64,000 nucleotides of DNA from Rostratula benghalensis (GCA_013399305.1 VXAI01000021.1:7654794-7718793), one strand, 5' to 3'; shown: positions 36,871 to 49,922, numbered from the stretch's first letter. Numbers and translations are program-made. The notes: a model not told the origin generated them from the letters alone.

Positions 36871-39800
36871 GTATGTATTCTGCTATTTTGTATCTTCTTA
36901 AAAAAACTGTGTTGGATCCAGATCTCTTCTCATAGGATTATGGTATAGCTAAATCAAGATGAGAATGGTAACCCAAGAGTGAAAGGCAAGATACATTTGT
37001 AAGTGCTCAGGTAACTGTATTTTAAATGGCTGATGGATACACTTTTTCAAATGTTGCAAGGCTTCCTTTCCTGAATGGCCAGGGTAGGATGTGTGTGACC
37101 AAACATATGCAGTAATGCTCAGATATTCACAGAAAGAAAAAGAATATGATTGTGAGTGGTGTCACTGGCAGATACGAATTTCTCCAACTGCTTCATTTTC
37201 CTCAGTCCCACATCTTCATACTAAACCTCAAGTATTCCAGTGTAATTTAAGAGATTTTCACAAGAGGTAGATGTTACTTGTGGAAGAATTTCAAATGTTC
37301 CTGCCTTTGAATGCAGGACCTAATCAAGCATATTTAAATTAGATTTAGAGTTGGAGACTGAAAGTAAAATGTGTCTTCAAGGAAGATGAAGGCTTTGCTG
37401 GTGATTTTAGCAGGACCAGGATTCCACTCCTCTTTGCTCTTATAAACACAGGGTTTAAATGCAGCTTTTCAGGCTGGATAAGGCCCTTGATTCACCATGT
37501 CATAGGGTACTCTTGGTTCTTCCCATGAGAAGCTACCACTTCTTACCATGCAGGAGCTGGACATGCGGCTTCTGCTCCATTCTTCTCAACAGGGGTGGTC
37601 GCTGAGCTTCTGCTGGTTACCCACCATAATAACCAATACACATGTGTGAGAACCTGACGTGTTTTCAAGACCCATCACAGATTCACATTCTGTGGTACAC
37701 ACGGTCTTTTCCTGCCGTAGTATTGGATTGTTATTCCCTGAGGGGTTCATACAAGCTAATACTGAGAGTTTTACTTCCAATAGCAATGGCTCTCTGGAGA
37801 CTGAGGCACACATCACTGCATCAAGTTCTGCTCCATTCTGCTTATTCTCCATCGCTCCCAACTTCCACATCGTAACAGCAGCAGACATACACACACACAT
37901 ACACAAAAATGTCTCAGGGAGCCTCTGCTACCTACACATTTAGTCTCAGCTTACCCAGCCTATTTTTTCACTTCTTTTGATTGCATGAACTCTTCTCCAC
38001 AATCATGCTTGTCCAGTGGTGACTGTATCAGAAACTTTTATGTTTGAAATAGTCGAAGAGAGAAAGGGGAAATAGGGAAATCTAGGGATCCAAGTAAAAC
38101 AGAGAGTATCTGTGATCCCTTACTCCCCGTGGAGGTTTAAAATTCTTATGGCATTTAATTTTTCAGGTATTTATTGCTCTAGGGGACAGCTAATTTTTCC
38201 AGTATAAATCAAGCCATAAGGATATTTCAGCATGTATAAGACATTTCTTGTGCAATTATTGAAATGCTTAATATGAAACTTCCTGCCCAATGTGAATGGA
38301 AAAACACATCTGTTTTATGTGTTGTTACATTGGGCACAATGCCCGTACTTAAAATTTCCAGTGAGCAAAAGAGTATTGAAAAGGATCTTACCCTAAATGT
38401 GTATACTAAATACTCTTTAAATTCCTACACTCTTTCTTTGAGGTTCTTAAGGAAAAAATATGCTGAAAAGTGCTTTAGAATATCAAAAACATATTTAGTG
38501 GAAAAAAGAATGTGGTTAAATAAATGACTATGAAAACCAATGATTTTTATGGGGTCAACAGTTTATTTGGTTTACTTGCAATATAATTGAAAAGGTATTA
38601 AAAAGCTTTCCGTGACCTTTTACTTTAAAAATAGCTGGACCATTAATCTACTGAGCCTATAATGAATTCATTTGCAGGTTGAGCTTTTTCAGATTACTTC
38701 TTGAAAAGTGTAAATCAAAGCCAACCTCAAGTTTCTCTTTTGAAAACTGCAACCAGTAAAATGTTATACATGTTGGTCAAACGCATGCAGCGATGGAAAG
38801 AAGTTGTCTTTCTCTGAGAGTGTGCTTTTTAGTTTGGACCTTCCTGAGGAATTCTGTTGTGGTGGCAGGGTCTTCTGGTAACTTTGCAAAGACCTGTCAA
38901 TGTTCTCTCTTTATCCGTTTGAAGTTCTGTATTAGGAAATGAAGATGTTATGCAGCTTGCTGCTGGCCTGAAAGAGGAAACTTCCTGAATTAGATGTAAA
39001 CAGTACTGCAGAGTATAACATGATGTTGTGGGAGCATTGTGCCCTTTCTGTAGCTTTTGGCATTTTCTCTTCACCTTATAAACAACAATTTTCATCTGAT
39101 TTATTAAGAGCCACAAAACCATGTGGCTGTGGTTTCATGACCATGAACAGGCTTAGCATAAAATCAAGATTTGAGTGTTTTCACGCTTTGTCCATGGATG
39201 TCAGTTTGCTATGTAGCTTATATCTTTAGCCCTTCAAAATTTGCATACTTAGGGACACCGTGCATAGGTTTGATTGGATTAATTCTTCAAAGTATAACCC
39301 CTTCACAATCTTGGAGTAACATCAAGATGGTAGATAAATATAATGGCAAAACTATCTGATGATTAAATACAAGATTTACTAGGCTTACTTGGTGTACATA
39401 TGTCCATTTTCTTCCAAAACCTCCATCTGCTTAACACCTTCATGGCCAACTCCAAGAACCAAAGTTAGGAGATTGAGTTCTTACACAGACAGCAGCAAGA
39501 CATAGGACAATTCTTACTCTTTTGGTTTTTTTCTGAAGGCAATTCTAAATCCCTGTTGGAGATTCAATATTCCTTGAAGCACTAGCCTAGACTGCTGCAG
39601 TAGTACTTGTCAGTTAGTTTTATAGATTTCTTGTGAAATAATATTGACTTTCTCAACAACTTCTCTTGGAAACAGCAGGTATTCATTAGCTTTTAGTTTC
39701 ATATAAATCCTTTACTTTAGATGTTGAGTTTCTAAAGACTGATTCAGCCATGTGCATCAGCTAACCCAAAGCATTTTCAGAAATGTCTTTGAGGGGCACT

Positions 39801-40318
39801 TGTACACCTAGGTTCTTTAGAGCCTTTAGAAAATTTAAACTTGTCTCTAGCTGTCTGGCTGAAATTAGACCTAATAAGGGATATTTTAGCCCAGAGTGGG
39901 ACAAGGCCTGCAATTCTTACATGAAAGGAGAGTTCCATTGGTTCCTGCCTGATGATTTTTTCTCAAAATCATTACTTTTTAGCCACAACCAACTGAAGTT
40001 TCAGTCACATAAATACATGTAATCCTAGGCACAGTTTGTCTCATGGGCATCTAAACCTTGGTTGCATTTCTACATCAGCACCATTAGCCATTTGTATCCC
40101 TATCTAAAAGTGGTTGAAATAATGATTTTTGAGTTGCCAGTTTAAAAATGTGCTTTATTATATTTCTACTCTTTCTTACTATCTTTCCGACTCAAATGTT
40201 CATGGGTTTGGATCTGAGGAAGGAAAGGGACTTCTGGGCATTTTTTTAGGTACTTTTACTGAAAATGTTTTGGGCTAATGAAGTTACTAATGGTTTTTTC
40301 CCTTGTCTTTTTTCCTAG
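36871..40318 (+). other. PARVA: PARVA intron 12
   Basis: About 3.4 kb, the last intron of the coding region. It has a short (CA)n-like run at 37887-37906. Open frames on both strands around 37586-37943 overlap this run and have no recognisable domain. The acceptor is CTTTTTTCCTAG. No mobile element was seen. Confidence 0.85.
37887..37906. repeat. Short (CA)n microsatellite
   Basis: An imperfect run of alternating ACACAC with interspersed AT inside intron 12, short and probably of low variability. Confidence 0.75.
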
Positions 40319-40395
40319 ATATTGTAAATTGTGACTTGAAGTCTACACTGAGAGTACTGTACAATTTGTTTACCAGATACAGGAATGTAGAGTGA
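40319..40395 (+). CDS. PARVA: PARVA coding exon 13, C-terminus and stop
   Basis: The exon begins after TTTCCTAG and encodes residues about 348-372 (DIVNCDLKSTLRVLYNLFTR, then YRNVE) and TGA at 40393-40395. This is the end of calponin-homology domain 2. The arginine at 369 in the last helix, reported from memory as part of the ligand-binding surface, is present. The arginine in LFTRYR is, from memory, lysine in mammals. The protein ends exactly where the family normally ends. Confidence 0.97.
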
Positions 40396-41310
40396 AGAAT
40401 TGATTTGGGACATAAAGGAGTGCTAACAAAGAAAGCCTCTAGCATATTTTCACCAATATTCTTCTGCATCTTTATCCTAACCGGAACTATACCATTTATC
40501 TGAAGATTTTTTAATTGATTATTCTTGCACTACTATATTCATAGTAGATTTAAAACTAATATAAATTATGAAGAAAAAGGTTTGGAGGAAGATATTTGAG
40601 TATATTCTGTGAGAATTCGTGTCTCGGTAGTAACTGTCCTCACACTGCTTTGTAGTAAGTGAAACAAGAATGAAAAAAAATTTAGTAACTTTAATTCAAA
40701 TCAGCCTTTGAAGCCAATCATAGGAAGATTCAGCACTGAGTATCTCTTTTCTTTTTTTTTTAATGTGTGTTTTGCAATCTGGGGATTTTCTATCCATGAT
40801 AAGATGGTTGCATTCCAATTATGAGGATTGTGCATGGGGAGAAACAGTTAAATAATCTTGTTCACTTTGCAGCTAAAAAGGAGACTTTCTTAAGCACTTA
40901 ACCTGAATAATTTATATTTCTGGTGCTATTGGGCTTAAATTTTATGGGTACAAACTGAAGTGGCTACTCATTCCTTCAGACTCACTACAATATGATACTC
41001 TGGTTTAAGTATGTGTTATTGAGCATTCCACATGAGCAGACTTTGCAGCTTGTCACTTGATTTTGTTGAAGGAAGAGATCTTTTTTTGCAAAATACACAT
41101 TTCAGGAAAACACACCTGTATAATACAGTTTCCCTATAGTATTTGTGTTGTTACATAGTATGAGAAAGTGAAAGAATGGCTTGTTTTTCTTTTGGTAGTT
41201 GTAGTACAGGATACCAGGTTGCAACTACAGATTTATTGCTAAACAGGATTTAGGAACTGTCCCTTTGGTTGATTTTATGAGGAATGATTTTTGCTGCATA
41301 ACGTCCAACA

Positions 41311-41331
41311 CCAAACAAACAAACAAACAAA
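41311..41331. repeat. Short (AAAC)n repeat
   Basis: About four to five tandem AAAC units in the proposed PARVA 3' UTR. Confidence 0.8.
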
Positions 41332-41923
41332 AGATGTACTTTCCAAAAACATTCCTGTAGCCTTTCAGATACAAAAGCACTGTTTGTAGGGCAAAACTAC
41401 TCCCATCTGGAAAATCTCCATTACATTGTAAGATTCTTTGGTCATTTTACATGGCTATAAAAAGTACTTTTTTCTAATCATAACCAAGTATAAGCTATTA
41501 TCTGTTCAGTTTTCGCTTTAACAAAGACATGGAAGGGAAATGGGAGTTGATTTTTCCCTTAGATTTGACATCAAGCACCAGTTATTTTTCCATAAAGAAG
41601 CTGATAGATGCAGCCTGACCTGTGTTAATCATCAAAAAATGCAGTAGCATAGGTTGAAGAGTAAATTAATCATTTGCTAGAAGTCTTGATGTTAGTATTA
41701 GAGACCATTCTAAAGGAAGTGTTCCAATGCAACCACAGATTCTTGGGATCCTGGGTTACACATTGAAGAAAAAAAATTTTAGGCAGAGATTTCTGGATGA
41801 CTGTTTAGAAATCTTGGGAGTGCATAATGCAGGAAGGAGACTTGTTAATAGTCATCCAATTATGGCAGAATGGGTATAGGTGAAGGGGAAAGCAACCTGT
41901 AAGCTCTTGAGTCTGTCTGTCTG

Positions 41924-41929
41924 AATAAA
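41924..41929 (+). terminator. Possible proximal poly(A) signal
   Basis: A canonical AATAAA about 1.5 kb into the proposed 3' UTR. The following 30 bases are not strongly GT-rich, but a T/G-rich tract lies about 90 bases downstream, further than usual. It could produce a shorter transcript, or be unused. Confidence 0.25.
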
Positions 41930-44623
41930 TGCAGTGCTGGCAAGAGTGGTCAATACCAGCTATATGTTAGTTAGTATATAAAGTATTACATGTTTTTCAG
42001 TTTTCCAGTTTGGTTTTGTTTTGTTTTGGGTTTTTTGTTGGTTTTTTTTAATGTAGAACTTTCCAGTGCAACATCAGCATAAATGGAAGACAAGCAATAA
42101 TGTTCTGTCTTTGGTGAACACTAACTGATGTTTAATAACAGGAGGATACTAAATTCTGCTGGGGGGCTGCAGAAATTATTATTCTGAGAAGTAAATATCA
42201 ACTGTTGCAAAGGACTGTCAGTATTTAATTGAGAGGACAGTACCTGGATGTTTTCTGAACTGAGAAATTTTTATCTGATTGTTACAAACATTCTAAATGT
42301 CTTTATTGAAATACTTTTGCCTCTATATTTTTAGCTGAGTTTCTGAAACGAGAGGTGCAGAAAATAACAATGATTTGCCTTTTACACAGGTAAATAACTG
42401 GACATTTTGAGCTGGTGAAAATGAACATGTTTTAACTTCTCAGATATCAAAGATTTAATGAAATTATAAGAATTAGCAAAGCATTTTTTGAGCAAACTGA
42501 GACAGAACTTCTCACATATATACTAGCAGCCATTTCAGCTTATTTTAGTATTTCACTTAGAAGTTTTTAATTTGCAAACCTAGGTTGTAGTAATTGTAGT
42601 TAATTTAACAATGTATGATTTTTTTTCTGCAGATCATGCTCAGCTGAAAACTCTTTTACATCTCAGCAATGCCAAAACATTTTGATTGCCCTTGTTTTCA
42701 GGAGTGCACTTTCTTTAAAAAGGAGATTTATAAATGTAAAGGAAAAAGGTTAGGAATAGTGAAACTGGTTTTTACCTGGACTTGAAAATGAGTATTACTG
42801 CGCTGTATTGGTATATATTACTGGAGATTTTGAAGTCTATCAGACTCCATTTTCCATCCTTAAAAAACGTAAAACTGAGACAGAATGATGAAATCCTTAT
42901 GCTGAAAGGCAATTATGCAGAACCACAGAAATACTTAAACAGCATCCAACCTTTAGACAATTATCCTATGGTAAGAATTTATGTAAATTAAAATCTGCTA
43001 TATAAACAAAAGTGTCCGATGTTCCTATGTAAAAATAGGCCCATGTGGTAGTTTTAACACATTCACACAGAAAGTATATGCTGCCTTTTAGGAGTGGGTT
43101 ACTGCTTATATTTTTGACAGTGTAGATTTAAATAGCTATCAGATAACTATGAAATCTAATATACAGATTATATCTAATATTTATTGCTTTGATACAGAAT
43201 ATTATAGAAATATAGAATACTACTGTAGACAGTTTGCTCTTCAGCAGTCAGTGTAAGCCAGCACCTTCCTTCAGGGAAGTGAAATGTTAAGTTAGCTGTG
43301 CTAAATTCTGCTGACTCCTGTGATGCTTTTATTCTTGATACACAATGCTGTGTGCCGATGTACAGCTGAATGCAGAATTTTCCTGTTTATATTAAGATAG
43401 AAGTTGTTTAAGTTTTAGGTCAATCCTGGTTTTATTTATAATTGCTTTAAATGATTAAATAGATTCAAGTCAATGGATTTAGCCCATGTAAGGTAGGAAC
43501 AGCGACCTGGAGAGGCCAGTTTCTCTTTTGGTCGCAGAGGGAGTGTCTGATCTCCAAGGCTGTGATCAGCGCTTTGGTTAGGTTTCTAAAGCCAGGTACT
43601 ATGAATCCAGGCCACTGCTTAAGATCTCATGGTGTTTGGATCTCATCCACCAGACCAATGTGCTTGTTTGTTGGGCTCTGTCATATGAAGGACCAAAGGT
43701 AGCTGAGTCCACCAAAAACTGGGAGATGATTAGTCTGCCTTGAGTAACGAACAAACAGTAAACTTTCTTGCTGCTGGAACATTATGAAACTGCCAAAAGA
43801 ACAGGGTTTTCAGTGCTTCTCTGATTTCTAACCCACCCATTGTATCCAGCAATAGGCTAACCAGATTTGTCAAAGAGGAGCTACAGATTCTTAATGGTAT
43901 GTCAAAAAGATGTTGTCAAAACAATTACCTAAGATCCTGGTATCTTGAGGTCAATTCCTTTGAGATTTCTTTCCCAGCTGGCTGGTGTTTAGTTGCCATA
44001 CAGAACAAGTCATACAAAAAAGGTATTGAAGGAATCTTTGCCTAATTTTGCCTGAGACACACACGTAAAGTCCAGAATTGTATTGCTCTAGATTTCAGAT
44101 GGAATACAGAAGCACAAAGAAGCATTTGATTCTTTCTGTTTTACAGAGGGTTACAGTACTTGGGAATGGTTTACATTCAGGTAGACTACATTGGTGTAGG
44201 TAAATGCTACTTGGTTGACTTTTGTTCTTTCTTATTTTCTTAAAGTATGTTTTTAAATTCCTGTTTCAGGTTAATTTAGCAGACACCTTACTGCAGGCCA
44301 CAGTGTTGTAAAGCAGAATAGCTTTTAAAACTAATGGGTTTTATTTCACTGAAGAAAAATATATATGATATTTAATATACTAGATAATAGCTTTAGGCCT
44401 AGTTTTTGTTATCCATGTCTTCCTATCAAAACAGTCCTCGTGAATGGCCTGTGTGCCAAGCACCCAAAGAGAGAACAGTGCCTTGAAGACCTATTGCAAG
44501 ATTTTCTGCACTGTTACCTAATAGACTTGTCATTTTACTCTAAGAATTAGTGTGAGTTTTCTCTTTAGAGTTAAAGCTGAAGAAATCCTTTGTAGAAAGT
44601 TATAATTAAAGTACGGTATGTGT

Positions 44624-44700
44624 TCCTGCCCATGGCAGGGGAGTTGGAACTAGACGATCCTTAAGGTCCCTTGCAACCAAAACCATTATATGATTCTATT
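44624..44700 (+). mobile_element. CR1 LINE 3'-end fragment
   Basis: About 77 bases read as the CR1 3' terminus: CTGCCCATGGCAGGGGAGTT, then GGAACTAGACGATCCTTAAG, GTCCCTTGCAACC and a final ATATGATTCTATT. It is severely 5'-truncated and lies in the proposed 3' UTR in the same orientation as the gene, so it would be transcribed as part of the PARVA mRNA if the distal poly(A) site is used. Confidence 0.88.
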
Positions 44701-45162
44701 TTGTTTGGATGTATCACCTGAAAAATGGAGATAGCAGGACCAAAATTCCAAAATAATGCATACCTCAGCAGCCAAAGATTTTTCCAAAGAGGTTTTGAGT
44801 CATTTAACATTTACTCAGTCCAATTTTATGTATTTTGACAATATTTTCTATGTGACTGTTTCTTTTTGCAAAAATGAGGTTTTCTTTTCTAACAGTTTAA
44901 TGCTACACACTCTGCAACAATATTAGTGTCACTGAAGTGTTTGGTTCTCAATATCAAACAAATTTAGAAAAATGGATATTTGCAAATTTTGCTTCTTAAC
45001 ATGCATATCTGAAAATAATGGTTAGTTTAAATTAAGCTGCATTGCCTTTGGCTGCAGAGTTAATGGCTTTCACAGAATCTTATTTCATGTACTCTGTAAG
45101 TAAGAGACACTCTATTGCTGATTTTTTGCTGTGCTTTTTCTGAAACCTTTGTTATGATCCAC

Positions 45163-45168
45163 AATAAA
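45163..45168 (+). terminator. PARVA: Likely distal poly(A) signal of PARVA
   Basis: AATAAA followed by about 25 bases with CA dinucleotides suitable for cleavage, then a GT-rich stretch (GTATGTTGTTGTTGGGTC and GTGTGAGTTGTGTG, about 45192-45224). This combination of hexamer and downstream GT element is the best in the region after the stop codon, so I take it as the transcript end. Cleavage would fall near 45180-45190. Confidence 0.6.
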
Positions 45169-45190
45169 ATTTGCACCTGAAAATCAATAC

Positions 45191-48100
45191 CGTATGTTGT
45201 TGTTGGGTCAAAGTGTGAGTTGTGTGACAAAAAATTAGGAAGGCTGTATGGTTTATGTTCTCAGAGCTTCCAGACCCCTCTCATCTAACCTGTTCTCAGT
45301 TATCTCTTTGTGGGTGTACTCAGTGTTTATTATTATTTTCTGTGGGGGCTGGTGACAGCTGAAAGTGGGTTGGCAAAAAAACCAGCCATGTAAACATATG
45401 CTTGAAATGATAAACAGCAGCAGGTCAGGAAAATGCCATATTTGAATCAAAATAGCAAAGTATACCTTTGCTTTAACATTGCTGTGCTGAACACTTCAGT
45501 GGTGATACTGCAGCTGGGTATAATGCAGCTTTCTGCATAGTCATTTTGTTAGTCTGAAATGTAACAAAACGTTAGTGAAGTGTTAAAATGATCAAAATTA
45601 AACTGTCCAATTCAGAAAATAACTGCATTTAGAAAAATTTTGAGGGTTTGGGGTTTTTTTTTTTATATATAAACCTGGTTTTGTTGTGACCCTTTAGTGC
45701 AGGAGCTTCAATGCAGAACTTGGAACCAGTCAGAACTATAGGCACCTAAAGTGCTACAGATGGACCTTCTTAGCCACTGAATTACTGGAATTAATCCAGA
45801 GGCAGGTGTTTGGTCTTTAGGTCAGTTTATAAAGCTGAAACCACCAAGCAGAGCTTCTTAATCAATGGGGAACACTAAGGACAGGGTGAGTTTTAATGCC
45901 ATTCTTCAGTCTCAGCCTATTACTCAGGGCTGGGAAGAAGTATCCCTGGCTGCTTGGGATCCGTGATCATAAGCCCCACCATATGCACTTGCGGCTTTTG
46001 TCCTGAATTTTATGGATTTTATCCTGAAGAGCAAGTAAACTTGCTCTTCTTCAAACATTGCAGTACAAGGAAAAGGTCAGTCTGGTACATAAATTTCTGG
46101 GATTGTTGCCCTTCTGCACCTATGGGAGTTATTTCTACTCCATCTTAGAAGAGTGCCATAACTTGAAACATGAACTTAAGGTGATACGCTTTTTTTATTT
46201 AGTGTTGTTGGAGGGACACTGTGGACTCAGAAGATGAATTTACAGCTCTCTGTATAAAGTAATTCCACATTAACTTACAGAGAAAGAAAGGGAGCTAGAA
46301 GAGGGCTCATAACTGCCGTTAGGTTGTTGGAAAGGTGAAAAAAGATTTCAGAACCTGTACTCTGGGCCTCCTGTAAGGCCTGCTTCTTCTGTATTTGAGT
46401 CAATCAACAGGTGCTAAAATGCCAAAACGTATTTTGAAGAGGAATCAGGACCACCATCGCCTCTGTTTCAATGCAAAGTTCCTGCTGACCTTTGATCACT
46501 CTCACTCCTCTCTTCCAGGACTCTGCCTTCAAAACAACCCCAGGAGAAGGTAACCCCTACCCTACACAGCCTGCAGCCTGAGTTAGGTTTGCCTTTCCTC
46601 AGGCAAAGCAAGTAGTTTCATCCCCTGCTGCAATACCTGTGCTCTAGCCATTAGGTGAGCTCACGTGGGAAGGTGAGCACCCATCATCTGCAAGCTGTGT
46701 TGTGGGAAAGCGGCAGACACAACGGCATTTTGTTTGTAAAGCCAGTTGAGGTTTCTTGGGCCTTCTCTGAGCACAAGTTTCAGATTGAGTGCTCCATCTC
46801 ATTTTTGGATCCCAGCCCAATTAAAACTAGAACTACTCAGTCAGTCCCCTTGGGACTAGGTCAGCTTTGAACATGTGCAATCACAAAATGCTAGGGATTT
46901 TTCAATTGAAAACCAAGAATGACATTTAGGTTGCTTCAGGGGGGGGTGGTGCCCAAATAGATTTCCCAGGGTTGCACCACTGGGGCCTAGGTTGGGTGTG
47001 CAGACCCCGCACACGGGCTGCCGAGGGAAAGCAGGAAGAGCATCTTCTGCTTCCCTTCCGAGATCTCCGTGGCAGACCGCACAGAGCGTTTCCAACTTGG
47101 CTCAGCTTAGTTTTATTGGGAATAAGCCTGAGAACACGCTTTAACTATTCCTCCCTCTCCTGGATGTTTGCACTGTTCCAGTTAGGTGAAAATTAATACT
47201 AAACTAGCATGTTGAGGCTCTAAAGTCTTCAGCTGTGACTAATCAGCACCATCCACGGCTTAGGGCTTTTGATGCTGGGAGGAATGGACGGTGCTGACTG
47301 TAGTCATGTCTCTGAATGGTTAGTCCATTGGATCACATGCCAAATTTATAGCTGTTACATTAGATGAACAGATGAGGGCTATTAAATTGCATGCAGGAGG
47401 GTGGGAAGAAATAGCTGTGATCAGAACTTTTTTTTTCTTTTTTTTTTTAATGTAATTTTCATTTTTTTTTATTGGGTTGCAATACTTGGGGGAGGGGAGA
47501 GTACTTCTGTTCCTGTGTGCAGTCTGAAACTTGCAAAGTGCTGAGGACTGTAGCCTCAATTCAGCAAAATCCAAATTAACTTTAAGTATGTGAGAAAAGT
47601 CCTTGTGGTCTCTGAGTCTGTTTTACCTAGAAAAGGATAAATATTTGGATCACTGTGGGAAGCCTCAGTCCCATTTACACTGAGGCCTGTGTTACCATTG
47701 TCTTCACATCCTAGCACAACCCTTTGTAATTACACCCTCAAACCCTTCACTTTTAAGGCCTGCTTTCCTCAAAGGATCCCTTATAGCTGCTTTGTAAATT
47801 AGCTCATAAAAGATACATGCTTCTTGTCTACTCTTGCATTCATTAAGAGCTTCACCTGCACGAGGGTTGAAAAAACAGGATAATTTATGTCCTGCCTTGT
47901 GAGGCCCTTGGAGATTAGATAACTAAATCAACTGCAGAGTAGCAGAATGCTGCTGTTTGCTTTCAACCTTGGCACTCAGTTTTAGGTAGATACAATGAGC
48001 ACACCTGAGTTACTGCTATTTGGTTTCTACCCATTCCTATGGGGTTTGTTGCTCTAGCGGTTCCATGAATGCGTGCTGTGCTACGGTCCTTGTCTTGAAA

Positions 48101-49223
48101 GGCCACAGGCTTGCAGGAATATGGGAGGAGAAAAAGCTCTAAGTGAACCTCTCTAAAGCCAGAAGATCATGATATGTATGCATTAAGAACAAAGTTCCTC
48201 TTTCTGTACCCTGTCTGTGCCTGTAAGTTGTGTAGAACAAGGAGATGGAGAGTTACCAATGAGGCTTTGGTGGAACACCAGTCCCCAGGAAAAAAAGGGG
48301 CCAGAGGAGTTACAAAGGCTGTTAGCCTAAAAGATTAGCACGCTTCCTGTGGTAAAGATGTAAGTGCTCAGCATCAGGCCACTGGGGCAAGTGGGTGTGT
48401 GGGTTTGTTAGGTTGCTTGGGGAAGAATTTTTTCCCATTGAAGTGCTGCGGGGCCATCCTCTAGGAGAAAATTGCCAGCATTACAAGTTACATGCACGTG
48501 ATTTCAACTTTCCTCTATGTGACAGTAGCTTAAACACTTTCATGTGCATATTGTTACAGTAATAGAGTATTGAACGTGTCAGTCCTAGATTTCTAAGCCT
48601 TCTGTGTGTCTAGGTCTTTCTGAACTGTTTGTAATGCCACTTGAATAGAGAGAAAGGACATCATTAGAGCAGATCCGTATTCTTAATTGCATAAAAACCT
48701 TGTACATCTACTGTCTGAAACCAGCACTCGGTTCAAACAGTGTCATAACCTCTAGCTTCATTTTTTCTATGTTATCGGGACAAATTAACCCATTAGCTTC
48801 ACAGACTCCATTGTGAGTCAGAGGTATATGACTCATATGAAAAGAACACATTTCTATTCTGGTTATAATTAACTTGGCCTCCACCCAAATCCTCCTTACA
48901 AATGAAAGATACTAGATTAGCTGAAGTCTACAATACATTTTTATGGTTAATGCTAAGCTTACATGTGTACTTTCCTGAGATAATGCTACAAAAAAATTAT
49001 TCCTGAAACAGTAAATAACAGAACTGTAAAGTATTATAATTAAGTTTGTTTGTTTGTTTGCCTTGCAAACTATAAGAAAAATGCAGAATTCTAACATATT
49101 GGGAAATCAGTCCCAGCCTTGATTCATATGAGTGGAAAACAAATTTATCGTGGTTACGTTTTTGAAGTACTGTCTTGCGTGGCACTTTCCTTTGTGATTT
49201 TAATAATTTTGCTACCTGGGCAC
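45191..49223. other. Intergenic region, no gene seen
   Basis: About 4 kb downstream of PARVA. It has T runs (45654-45664, and two at about 47428-47450), a run of eight G near 46939 and a somewhat more CpG-containing stretch around 47000-47090. None of the open frames resembles a known protein. Confidence 0.7.
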
Positions 49224-49287
49224 TTTTCTTTCTTTCTTTTCTTTCTTTCTTTCTTTTCTTTCTTTCTTTTCTTTCTTTTCTTTCTTT
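49224..49287. repeat. (TTTC)n microsatellite, left flank of gap
   Basis: Tandem TTTC/TTTTC units forming a pure pyrimidine strand that runs directly into the assembly gap. With the right flank at 49898-49922 it shows that the gap lies inside one simple-repeat array. Confidence 0.95.
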
Positions 49288-49897
49288 NNNNNNNNNNNNN
49301 NNNNNNNNNNNNNNNNNNNNNNNNNNNNNNNNNNNNNNNNNNNNNNNNNNNNNNNNNNNNNNNNNNNNNNNNNNNNNNNNNNNNNNNNNNNNNNNNNNNN
49401 NNNNNNNNNNNNNNNNNNNNNNNNNNNNNNNNNNNNNNNNNNNNNNNNNNNNNNNNNNNNNNNNNNNNNNNNNNNNNNNNNNNNNNNNNNNNNNNNNNNN
49501 NNNNNNNNNNNNNNNNNNNNNNNNNNNNNNNNNNNNNNNNNNNNNNNNNNNNNNNNNNNNNNNNNNNNNNNNNNNNNNNNNNNNNNNNNNNNNNNNNNNN
49601 NNNNNNNNNNNNNNNNNNNNNNNNNNNNNNNNNNNNNNNNNNNNNNNNNNNNNNNNNNNNNNNNNNNNNNNNNNNNNNNNNNNNNNNNNNNNNNNNNNNN
49701 NNNNNNNNNNNNNNNNNNNNNNNNNNNNNNNNNNNNNNNNNNNNNNNNNNNNNNNNNNNNNNNNNNNNNNNNNNNNNNNNNNNNNNNNNNNNNNNNNNNN
49801 NNNNNNNNNNNNNNNNNNNNNNNNNNNNNNNNNNNNNNNNNNNNNNNNNNNNNNNNNNNNNNNNNNNNNNNNNNNNNNNNNNNNNNNNNNNNNNNNN
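49288..49897. other. Assembly gap (610 N)
   Basis: An unbroken run of N. Both flanks are TTTC repeat, so the missing sequence is probably at least partly the same microsatellite. The open frames computed across it are artefacts. The true length is unknown. Confidence 0.99.
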
Positions 49898-49922
49898 CTT
49901 TCTGTGTGTCTTTCTTTCTTTC
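49898..49922. repeat. (TTTC)n microsatellite, right flank of gap
   Basis: CTTTCTGTGTGTCTTTCTTT and a few more bases, a degenerate TTTC edge with an embedded TGTGTG, continuing the array on the left side of the gap. Confidence 0.9.

Larger units (their letters stand above)
20302..40395 (+). other. PARVA: PARVA (alpha-parvin) gene, coding exons 2-13
   Basis: Twelve exons joined in order encode 327 residues that read as alpha-parvin from its 46th residue to the C-terminus ending YRNVE and TGA. With the expected 45-residue first exon this gives the family length of 372. Alpha-parvin is a cytoplasmic adaptor at focal adhesions. From family knowledge, it has two calponin-homology domains (about residues 95-202 and 262-369). 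The second binds integrin-linked kinase and paxillin LD motifs within the ILK-PINCH-parvin complex, linking integrins to actin. All exon borders seen are AG/GT and every split codon is restored on joining. Alpha rather than beta or gamma is chosen from wording such as SELQEEGINAINLPLSPIPF and KREGILQSRQIQEE, recalled from the mammalian protein. I see no frameshift or internal stop, so the gene looks intact. Confidence 0.97.
40396..45190 (+). other. PARVA: PARVA 3' untranslated region (extent inferred)
   Basis: About 4.8 kb of AT-rich sequence after the stop, proposed as a single 3' UTR because the first AATAAA with a well-placed GT-rich downstream element is at 45163. Possible earlier signals are AATAAA at 41924-41929 and ATTAAA at 44605-44610, which would give shorter forms. 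It holds an (AAAC)n run, a T/G-rich tract at 42010-42051 and a CR1 tail at 44624-44700. A frame of 69 codons (42782-42991) has no recognisable product. The end point is inferred, not seen. Confidence 0.6.

Noticed and set aside
46519..46549. Short exon-like segment (31 nt) between CTCTTCCAG and G|GTAACC
   Set aside because: No other exon of any gene was found nearby, the length is very short, and no coding phase can be tested.
46856..47095. Minus-strand 79-codon frame with several Cys and CxxC-like pairs, considered as a zinc-binding fragment
   Set aside because: The spacing of cysteines fits no known zinc-finger pattern and there are no neighbouring exons.
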